Shown piece by piece: positions 1 to 7,443 of a stretch of 7,443 nucleotides of DNA. A model generated the notes under the pieces. It was given only the letters and a program-made list of their open reading frames with translations. It did no database searches and had not been told where the DNA came from. The DNA is from an uncultured Polymorphobacter sp. (GTDB taxonomy: Bacteria; Pseudomonadota; Alphaproteobacteria; Sphingomonadales; Sphingomonadaceae), in the NCBI GenBank assembly GCA_937871645.1, contig CALMPZ010000181.1, positions 1 through 7,443 on the forward strand. The letters run 5' to 3'. Numbering within the stretch: position 1 is the stretch's first letter; every line of letters begins with the position of its first letter. The translations under genes and the position numbers were made by a program.

Positions 1-2
1 CC

Positions 3-737
3 TACCCCGATGCCGCGCCACCTGCCGCGCTGTGGCCCGACTTCTGGGCGCTGGTCGATGCGGCGGTTGGTCCCGTTGGCGGCGCCATTGGCGCACTCGG
101 CGTCACGGAGCGGACGGCGCAGCTCGGGGCGCAATTGCCCGCAGACTTTGCCGCCCGCGCCGGCGCCGCCTGCCTCGCCTATCCCGGCGTGCCAGCTGCG
201 GCAGCCACCGGCTTCCCCGACCGCTTCACCATGGCGGCGCTGGCGGCGTGTCCGGCCGGGTCGCTCGGCCATGATTTCTACCGGCAGATTGTCGATAACG
301 GCTTCGATCTCGAAGTGCTCGACCGCGATACCCTTGGTCTCGCCGAGCTGCCGCACCCGCTCGGCTATCTCAATGCGCGCATCCTGCAGCTCCACGACCT
401 GTTGCACCTGACCGGCGGCTATGCGCTGACCTCGCTGCACGAAATCGCCATTTCCGGGTTCCAGATGGGCCAGTTCGGCCATGGCTATTCGTCGATGTTC
501 CTGGCGTTCGTCATGGCGACCGCCGCGGGCTCACAGACACCCGGAGGCCTCGAACTGATGCTCGATGTCGTGCTGCGCGGCTGGCGCCATGGCCGGCGGA
601 CACCGCAATTGCTCGACGCACCGTGGGAAACACTTTGGAACTTGCCCGTCGCCGAGGTGCGTGTGCAGCTTGGCGTCGCGCCCTACGACGCGCCCTACCC
701 GGCCAATTTGCTCGAAGCTGTCGCGCAGGCCGCCTAG
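3..737 (+). CDS. coq4: Coq4 family ubiquinone biosynthesis protein (5' end missing)
   Basis: The reading frame is open from the window edge, has no ATG or GTG in the part before 135, and ends at TAG 735-737. The gene therefore starts upstream; 244 residues are visible, close to the usual Coq4 length of about 220-270. The diagnostic metal-binding signature is present: HDLLH (codons from 393), eleven residues, then Glu at 441-443, matching the Coq4 pattern HDxxH-x11-E. It is followed by the hydrophobic, Gln-containing stretch typical of the family. Known of the family: Coq4 is needed for coenzyme Q assembly, and the eukaryotic protein is linked to removal of the ring C1 carboxyl; the bacterial homologue is less well studied. 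It is expected to be a peripheral inner-membrane protein, with no signal peptide or membrane helix in the visible part. The TTG at 135 is a possible start only by translation rules and would delete a well-coded N-terminus. The downstream neighbour is convergent, so no operon partner is visible. Confidence 0.85.
   Translation, partial: YPDAAPPAALWPDFWALVDAAVGPVGGAIGALGVTERTAQLGAQLPADFAARAGAACLAYPGVPAAAATGFPDRFTMAALAACPAGSLGHDFYRQIVDNGFDLEVLDRDTLGLAELPHPLGYLNARILQLHDLLHLTGGYALTSLHEIAISGFQMGQFGHGYSSMFLAFVMATAAGSQTPGGLELMLDVVLRGWRHGRRTPQLLDAPWETLWNLPVAEVRVQLGVAPYDAPYPANLLEAVAQAA
734..737. other. Shared palindromic stop site of two convergent genes
   Basis: The four bases CTAG serve as the stop of both genes: TAG 735-737 on the + strand ends coq4, and TAG 736-734 on the - strand ends the MFS gene. 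The coding regions overlap by these four bases, so there is no intergenic space for a private terminator. Confidence 0.9.
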
Positions 738-2401
738 GCGTCGTCGGCGGGTGGCGTCGGCAACTGCCGGCCGCGCAGCTTCAGTCCCGGCACCGTCAGT
801 GTCACCAGAAACGCCAGTGCCATCAGCCCGGCACTGACGCGGAACAGCGCCAGAATCGCCGCGGCAAAGCTGTCGCGCAACTCGTCCTTGACGCGTGCCA
901 CCGTGGCGTCGTCACCGCGCCCCTGTGCCGCCATTTCGCTGCGCAACACCTTTTCATCCATCGCCAGCGTTTGGGCGCGGCTGATATCGACAGGCTCGGC
1001 GCTGCTGCCCTGCGCCACGATCGGCGCGATTTCGGGGACGCGCATCGGCAAGTCGGCGGTCAGGCTGTTGGTCAGCAGCGCGCCGAACAGCGCGACGCCG
1101 ACGGTCGAGCCAATCTGCCGGAAGAACTGCGCCGAGGCGGTGGCGACACCGGTCCGTGCCGGTGCCACCGTGCTCTGGATTGCCAGCGTGTACATGCCCT
1201 GCGCCGGCCCCATGCCGAGCCCGAGCACTGCCATGAACCAGCCCAAAGTCGACAGCGGCGTATCGCGGTCGACCGTCAGCAGCAGCCCGACGCCGATCAG
1301 CATCAGCACGCTGCCGCCCACCAGGATCGGCTTGTAGACCTGATAGCGCGACGACAGGCGCCCGCCGATCATGCTGGCGACCAGAATCCCGCCCATCATC
1401 GGCAGCATCGCGAAGCCGCTGGTCGTCGCCGCCACGCCCTTCACCACCTGCAGATACAGCGGGTAGAACATGACGATGCCCATGAACGCCATGTTGATCA
1501 GGAACAGCGCCGCGTTGCCGCGCGCGAACACGCGGTTCGAAAACAGGTCGATCGGGATGACCGCGTCGGGGTTGCCGCGTTCGGCAAAGTATAGCGCCAC
1601 CAGCCCGGCGATCGCGGCACCGAACATCGCCAGCAGCATCGGCGAGTCCCAGGCAAAGCGATGCCCGCCCCAGCTGAGTGCCAGCAGCAACGGCACGAAC
1701 GCCACCAGTATCAGCACACTGCCGAGCCAGTCGATGCGGCCGGCGCGGCGCACGCCGATGTGCGGGAGATGCGTTGCCAGCACATAGAGCGCCACCGCGC
1801 CGAGCGGCAGGTTGACGTAGAACACGAAGCGCCAGCCGCTGACATAATGCCCGGCGATGGTCATACTGGCATGGTCGGTGAGCAGCCCGCCGACCAGCGG
1901 CCCGAGCACGCTCGCCAACCCGAACACCGCGCCGAACAGCCCGGTGTAACGGCCACGCTCGGCCGGCGGGACCAGGTCGGCAACGGTGGCAAATGCACCC
2001 GTCGCCAATGCGCCGCCACCGATGCCCTGCAGCGCGCGAAAGATGATCAGCTGGTTCATGCCGTCGCCGAGCAGCGGCAGCGTCCCGAACTCGCCCGCCA
2101 GCCCGCACAGCGCCGAGCCGATCAGGAAGACGATGACGCCGAATATCAGGATGGCGCGACGGCCGTAAAGGTCGCCGAGCTTTCCGTAAATCGGCACCAC
2201 GACGGTCGAGGTCAGCAGATACGCCGTCCCGACCCAGGCGATGCGTTCAAGCCCAGACAGATCAGCGACAATGCGCGGCATGGCGGTGGCAACAATGGTC
2301 TGATCGAGCGCCGACAGCAACAGCACCAGCATGGCAGCGGCAAATGCCAATATGCGGTCACGACGCGAAAGTTCGGTTGGGGCAGCGGCAAGCATGTGCA
2401 T
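734..2401 (-). CDS. MFS transporter, DHA2 (EmrB/QacA-like) drug efflux family
   Basis: Encodes 555 residues from the chosen ATG at 2401. It is an inner-membrane proton-driven antiporter of the 14-helix DHA2 group; the substrate cannot be told from sequence. Motifs, numbered from this start: LDQTIVATAMP in helix 1 (residues 32-42, with the DHA2 acidic residue D33); motif A, GKLGDLYGRR (73-82), in the loop after helix 2; motif B, RALQGIGGG (122-130); and the antiporter motif C, GLASVLGPLVGG (161-172). A long hydrophilic loop rich in acidic and Gln residues precedes the last helix, as is usual in DHA2 proteins. The start is chosen because AGGG lies 8 bases upstream and little conserved sequence would precede helix 1. 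In-frame ATGs at 2488, 2476 and 2443 would add up to 29 residues. That at 2443 has AAGGG at a long 11-base spacing; 2488 has no clear ribosome site. No regulator or membrane-fusion partner gene is adjacent. Confidence 0.9.
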   Translation of the reverse strand: MHMLAAAPTELSRRDRILAFAAAMLVLLLSALDQTIVATAMPRIVADLSGLERIAWVGTAYLLTSTVVVPIYGKLGDLYGRRAILIFGVIVFLIGSALCGLAGEFGTLPLLGDGMNQLIIFRALQGIGGGALATGAFATVADLVPPAERGRYTGLFGAVFGLASVLGPLVGGLLTDHASMTIAGHYVSGWRFVFYVNLPLGAVALYVLATHLPHIGVRRAGRIDWLGSVLILVAFVPLLLALSWGGHRFAWDSPMLLAMFGAAIAGLVALYFAERGNPDAVIPIDLFSNRVFARGNAALFLINMAFMGIVMFYPLYLQVVKGVAATTSGFAMLPMMGGILVASMIGGRLSSRYQVYKPILVGGSVLMLIGVGLLLTVDRDTPLSTLGWFMAVLGLGMGPAQGMYTLAIQSTVAPARTGVATASAQFFRQIGSTVGVALFGALLTNSLTADLPMRVPEIAPIVAQGSSAEPVDISRAQTLAMDEKVLRSEMAAQGRGDDATVARVKDELRDSFAAAILALFRVSAGLMALAFLVTLTVPGLKLRGRQLPTPPADDA

Positions 2402-2409
2402 GCGGCTTG

Positions 2410-2413
2410 CCCT
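2410..2413 (-). promoter_or_regulatory. Ribosome binding site of the MFS gene
   Basis: On the - strand AGGG precedes the ATG at 2401 by 8 bases. This favours the short start over the in-frame ATGs at 2443 and 2488. Confidence 0.45.
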
Positions 2414-2489
2414 AAACGCTTGGACGACCGTCGGCAACGGCATGGCGCGATGCACCCTTGCCACCGGCGCCGGCATGGTGCCAAACATC

Positions 2490-2502
2490 GCGCAAACTGC
2501 GC
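2490..2502. promoter_or_regulatory. Short inverted repeat in the divergent intergenic region
   Basis: GCGCA-AAC-TGCGC, two 5-base arms around a 3-base spacer, lies 18 bases before the start of the helix-hairpin-helix gene and about 90 bases before the MFS start. It could be an operator for either gene, but the arms are short and GC-rich, so chance is quite possible. No convincing -35/-10 pair was found in 2402-2520; alphaproteobacterial promoters are hard to see by eye. Confidence 0.2.
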
Positions 2503-2511
2503 AACAATGAC

Positions 2512-2515
2512 GAGG
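2512..2515 (+). promoter_or_regulatory. Ribosome binding site of the helix-hairpin-helix gene
   Basis: GAGG lies 5 bases before the ATG at 2521. It selects this start over the in-frame ATG at 2458, which would add 21 residues with no family likeness. Confidence 0.6.
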
Positions 2516-2520
2516 CCCCG

Positions 2521-3087
2521 ATGACCACGACCTATGATCCGAACATGGCGCTGATGATGCTCGCCGGGCTGGCCGTCGTGCTGGTCGTCGTCATGCTGAT
2601 CATGCGTGGCGCGTCACGCCGCCGCATCATCACGCTGCAAAAGGAAATCGGCCGTATCGAGGGCGAGCGCGACGCAGTCACCGCCGAGCGCAACCGGCTG
2701 CTCACCGACCTCGACATGGCGCGCGCGCAAATCCGCCCGCTCTCGGACGAAGTCGACCGTCTGAAGCGCGCCGAAACCAAGCGGCTGTCAGCCACGCCCG
2801 CCGCCGCGGCAATCGAAGCAGCAGCGCCCGAAGTCGTCACCGAAAGCCACGACCTGTCGAACCTCAAGGGCGTCGGCGACAAGTTCGCCGCCAAGCTGCG
2901 CGACCTGGGTATCGACAGCCTGCGCCAGATCGCCGGCTGGACCGGCGCCGACGTCGCGGTCATCGACTCGCAGCTTGGGCCGTTCCAGGGCCGCATCACC
3001 CGCGACCGCCTGGTCGAACAGGCCAAGCTGCTCCACGAAGGCCGCATTACCGAATATGAGACGCGCTTCGGGAAGTTGGGCGAATAG
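2521..3087 (+). CDS. Membrane-anchored coiled-coil protein with C-terminal helix-hairpin-helix domain
   Basis: Encodes 188 residues of unknown role. One hydrophobic helix (residues 9-28), followed by an Arg-rich stretch (R29, R33-R35), predicts a single-pass inner-membrane protein with its C-terminus in the cytoplasm. A charged, heptad-like stretch at about 36-89 suggests a coiled coil. An Ala/Pro linker (91-104) follows, then a compact domain from D111 to L171 built on LKGVGDKFAAKLRDLGI (115-131) and a conserved IAGW (137-140) and GRITRD (157-162). That domain is the helix-hairpin-helix type found as C-terminal extensions of alphaproteobacterial NuoE and of some ribosomal L21 proteins, where its partner is not clear to me. 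Such HhH motifs often bind DNA non-specifically, but that is not shown here. The gene is divergent from the MFS gene and convergent with ppdK, so it is probably transcribed alone. The family-level call is firm; the function is open. Confidence 0.85.
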   Translation: MTTTYDPNMALMMLAGLAVVLVVVMLIMRGASRRRIITLQKEIGRIEGERDAVTAERNRLLTDLDMARAQIRPLSDEVDRLKRAETKRLSATPAAAAIEAAAPEVVTESHDLSNLKGVGDKFAAKLRDLGIDSLRQIAGWTGADVAVIDSQLGPFQGRITRDRLVEQAKLLHEGRITEYETRFGKLGE

Positions 3088-3128
3088 GCTTGGCCAGCGC
3101 CTGTCGTTAGCGCACCCCTTCCTATTTG

Positions 3129-3214
3129 GCGCCTCCCCAGCGAAAGCTGGGGTCCATCGCCGCAACCGGCGCGCGCGTGGCCAGGATGGACCCCAGCTTG
3201 CGCTGGGGAAGCGC
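3129..3214. repeat. Inverted pair of REP-like hairpins (REPIN-like element)
   Basis: Two 30-base arms (3129-3158 and 3185-3214) are inverted copies with 28 of 30 positions matching, around a 26-base spacer. Each arm contains its own 7-base-pair hairpin: CCCCAGC-GAAA-GCTGGGG at 3135-3152 and CCCCAGC-TTGC-GCTGGGG at 3191-3208. The second loop reads GCAA on the other strand, so both arms read the same way outward. There is no T-run after either side, so this is not a classical intrinsic terminator, though a transcript could fold here and it may help end or protect the mRNAs of the two convergent genes. Similar CCCCAGC/GCTGGGG repeats are, from memory, common between genes in sphingomonads and relatives. 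Confidence 0.85.
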
Positions 3215-3246
3215 AACTTGATGATGGTAACACACTTCAATCGGGT

Positions 3247-3263
3247 GCAGGGGTCACCCCTGC
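3247..3263 (-). terminator. Possible terminator hairpin downstream of ppdK
   Basis: GCAGGGG-TCA-CCCCTGC forms a 7-base-pair GC-rich stem with a 3-base loop, about 20 bases past the ppdK stop codon on the - strand. No clear U-run follows in that direction (only scattered T residues), so termination activity is uncertain. It could equally be a minor palindromic repeat. Confidence 0.35.
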
Positions 3264-3281
3264 CCGCCGGAGGCCCTTTGC

Positions 3282-5966
<2,685 letters not shown>

Positions 5967-6018
5967 GTGCGGAGACCTCGGGAGCTGTAGGAATCTGGTC
6001 AGTCTTTACGGGTATAGC

Positions 6019-7443
6019 CTAGCCTTCGATCTTCGAGAAGTCAGCCACGGCTTGAACAGACTTGCGCAACTGATTGAGAAGATTGAGTCTGTTGATGCGC
6101 AGCGCCGGATCAGGCGCGTTGACGATGACGGCGTCGAAGAACGCATCGACCGGCGCCCTCAATGCGCTAAGCGATTGCATTGCCTTGGAAAAATCCTCCT
6201 CGGCGAGCGACTTTTCGACAACCGGCAATGTGGTCGAAAGTGCCGCCGCCAGTGCAGATTCGGCGGGTTCGACGAGCAGCGCGGCATCGACATCGCCGGT
6301 CTTGGCGCCATCCTTGGCTTCCTCGATCCGCAGGATATTCGCGGCGCGCTTGGCCCCGGCGAGCAGGTTGGCGCCGTCGGACGTAGCGAGAAAGGCTTGC
6401 AGTGCGTGGACGCGCGCCAGCAAGCGCACTAGGTCGTCTTCGCCGCCGAGCGCGAAGACTGCATCGATCAGGTCGTGGCGGACGCCGGCTTCGCGTTGCT
6501 GGACTTTGAGGCGGTCGGCTAGGAAGGAAATTACGGACGTCGATAGAACGGACGGAAGAACCATCTTCAACTTGAGAAGGCTGTCATCACGAGCAAGCAA
6601 TTCCCGAGCGTGAATATCAAGTTGCTGCTTTGTCGAAAAATCCTTGTACCTATCGTAGAACTCTTTGGTTTCGGCAGAAAAATCCTTCAGGCGGGATTGC
6701 ATCACTCTCAAATGATGCTCCTGAAGCTGTCGATCCAATTTCACCCGAAGATTCGAACTAACCAGCAGCGCAATCGCAGATAGGGCAGCACGACGAAGCG
6801 CAAATGGATCCCTCGAGCCGGTTGGTAATTCTTCAATGCCAAAGAACGCAACCAGCGTATCCAGCTTGTCAGCCAGCGCTACCGCCACGCTCACCGGTGC
6901 GGTCGGTACGTCATCGCCCTGCCCGACCGGCTTGTAATGGTCGCGGATGGCGTCGGCGACGGCGTCGGGGAGGCCGGCGGCGCGCGCCAGATAGCCGCCG
7001 GCGAGGCCCTGGACTTCGGGGAATTCACCGACGGTGCCGGTGGTGAGGTCGGCTTTGCACAGGCGCGCGGCGCGTTCGGCCATGTCGGCCAAACTTTCCT
7101 CGCCCCGGTGGGGAGAGGGCGACTCGCGCGTCAGCGCGGCGGGGTGAGGGGGTTCAACATTCGAGGTTGGGAGCCCCCTCACCTCGCTCGCCGGCGGCGA
7201 GTCGTCCTCTCCCCGCCGGGGAGAGGAATTGATGGCGCCGCTTTCGATGAGCCATCTTGCCAGTTTGGCGACGCGTTCGACCTTGTCGGCGACCGTGCCG
7301 AGCTTTTCGTGGAAGACGATGTCGGCCAGCTTGGGGGTGAAGGCCTCCAACCCGTGCTCGCGCACCTTGGCGACATCGCCGTCCCAGAAGTATTTGGCGT
7401 CCGACAGTCGGGCGCTGAGCACGCGCGCATTGCCGGCTGCGAT
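6019..7443 (-). CDS. glyS: Glycyl-tRNA synthetase beta subunit (N-terminus beyond window)
   Basis: 474 residues are visible, entering at the right edge with IAAGNARVLSARLSDAKYFW and ending at TAG 6021-6019; about 300 N-terminal residues lie outside. With the alpha subunit (GlyQ, expected upstream) it charges tRNA-Gly; the beta chain mainly binds tRNA. Numbered from the edge, the visible part covers the HD-like domain, with CKADLTTGTVGEFPEVQG (129-146), ADKLDTLVAFF (191-201) and DPFALRRAAL (212-221). The C-terminal tRNA-binding region follows, with ADRLKVQQREAGVRHDLIDA (309-328) and a standard family ending. Two oddities. Residues 72-116 are encoded by a palindromic repeat inserted in frame, between a helix ending at I71 and the conserved LADMAERAARL. 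Second, about residues 202-302 lie in DNA of roughly 48 % GC against about 70 % nearby, and the segment between DPFALRRAAL and FLADRLKVQ is about 85 residues, longer than I recall for the E. coli enzyme. No stop or frameshift is seen, so the gene looks functional. Confidence 0.95.
   Translation of the reverse strand: MAAGNARVLSARLSDAKYFWDGDVAKVREHGLEAFTPKLADIVFHEKLGTVADKVERVAKLARWLIESGAINSSPRRGEDDSPPASEVRGLPTSNVEPPHPAALTRESPSPHRGEESLADMAERAARLCKADLTTGTVGEFPEVQGLAGGYLARAAGLPDAVADAIRDHYKPVGQGDDVPTAPVSVAVALADKLDTLVAFFGIEELPTGSRDPFALRRAALSAIALLVSSNLRVKLDRQLQEHHLRVMQSRLKDFSAETKEFYDRYKDFSTKQQLDIHARELLARDDSLLKLKMVLPSVLSTSVISFLADRLKVQQREAGVRHDLIDAVFALGGEDDLVRLLARVHALQAFLATSDGANLLAGAKRAANILRIEEAKDGAKTGDVDAALLVEPAESALAAALSTTLPVVEKSLAEEDFSKAMQSLSALRAPVDAFFDAVIVNAPDPALRINRLNLLNQLRKSVQAVADFSKIEG
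7096..7228. repeat. Palindromic repeat element inserted in frame within glyS
   Basis: A compound inverted repeat of 133 bp: left arm 7096-7152, right arm 7174-7228, spacer of 21 bases. Each arm begins with a small hairpin. The right one is perfect, CCTCTCCCC-GCC-GGGGAGAGG (7206-7226); the left one, CCTCGCCCC-GGT-GGGGAGAGG (7098-7118), has one mismatch. Inner parts of the arms also match (CGACTCGC and GTGAGGGGG blocks) with a small length difference. On the glyS strand it reads through without a stop and encodes about 44 Pro/Arg/Glu/Ser-rich residues. Because the hairpin is palindromic, the peptide SP(R/H)RGE appears twice, 36 residues apart. From memory, this CCTCTCCCC...GGGGAGAGG type of repeat is common between genes in sphingomonads; a position inside an essential gene is unusual. 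Confidence 0.85.

Noticed and set aside
135..737. A complete coq4 gene starting at TTG 135
   Set aside because: Coding sequence in the same frame continues to the left edge without a stop. The shorter protein would be at or below the low end of the family length.
2402..2520. Sigma-70-like promoters for the divergent genes
   Set aside because: A TTGCCA-like hexamer near 2458 has no acceptable -10 partner at the right spacing, and no other pair stood out in this GC-rich stretch.
623..2524. Long + strand open frames (623-1594 and 1661-2524) opposite the MFS gene
   Set aside because: They are Arg/His/Gln-rich, have no family likeness, and mirror the hydrophobic codons of the transporter on the other strand.
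3129..3214. The double hairpin as a classical intrinsic terminator
   Set aside because: There is no run of T after the stem on either strand, and the paired inverted arms fit a REP-like repeat better.
2532..3240. Minus-strand open frames opposite the helix-hairpin-helix gene, running through the REP-like repeat
   Set aside because: Translation is Ser/Arg/Ala-rich without any motif. The + strand gene has a ribosome site, a membrane helix and a recognisable domain.
7096..7228. glyS as a pseudogene broken by the repeat
   Set aside because: The frame passes through the repeat without a stop and family-typical sequence continues on both sides to a normal C-terminus, so an interrupted gene is not supported.

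Overview
The window is GC-rich DNA (roughly 65-70 % by eye) with densely packed genes and strongly GC-biased third codon positions. The gene set fits an alphaproteobacterium, most likely of the order Sphingomonadales: a Coq4-type ubiquinone protein, a membrane protein ending in the helix-hairpin-helix domain known from alphaproteobacterial NuoE extensions, and a two-subunit-type glycyl-tRNA synthetase beta chain followed directly by pyruvate phosphate dikinase. The order-level placement is inference from recalled protein similarity, not a database result.

Layout, left to right. Positions 3-737 (+) hold the 3' part of a coq4-family gene. It meets, tail to tail, a DHA2-type multidrug-efflux MFS gene (734-2401, -); both stop codons lie in a single CTAG palindrome. 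A divergent intergenic region of about 120 bp follows. It leads to a small gene (2521-3087, +) for a membrane-anchored coiled-coil protein with a C-terminal helix-hairpin-helix domain. The 194 bp between this gene and the convergent ppdK holds a 30-bp-arm inverted repeat made of two REP-like hairpins, and a separate short hairpin nearer ppdK. ppdK (3282-5966, -) is intact with all catalytic motifs. Upstream of it on the same strand, 52 bp away, is glyS (6019 to beyond the right edge, -), so glyS and ppdK probably form one transcription unit.

Functionally the genes are housekeeping: ubiquinone synthesis, efflux, pyruvate/PEP interconversion and glycine tRNA charging. No phage, plasmid, CRISPR, tRNA or rRNA feature was seen. 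The most unusual signal is inside glyS: a 133-bp palindromic repeat element (7096-7228) sits in the open reading frame without breaking it and adds about 44 residues to the protein. This resembles the in-frame palindromic elements described in Rickettsia genes. The same gene also carries a patch of about 300 bp at roughly 48 % GC (6541-6840), where the protein has an unusually long hydrophilic stretch. The element in glyS and the one at 3129-3214 differ in sequence but share the plan of two small hairpins in inverted orientation.
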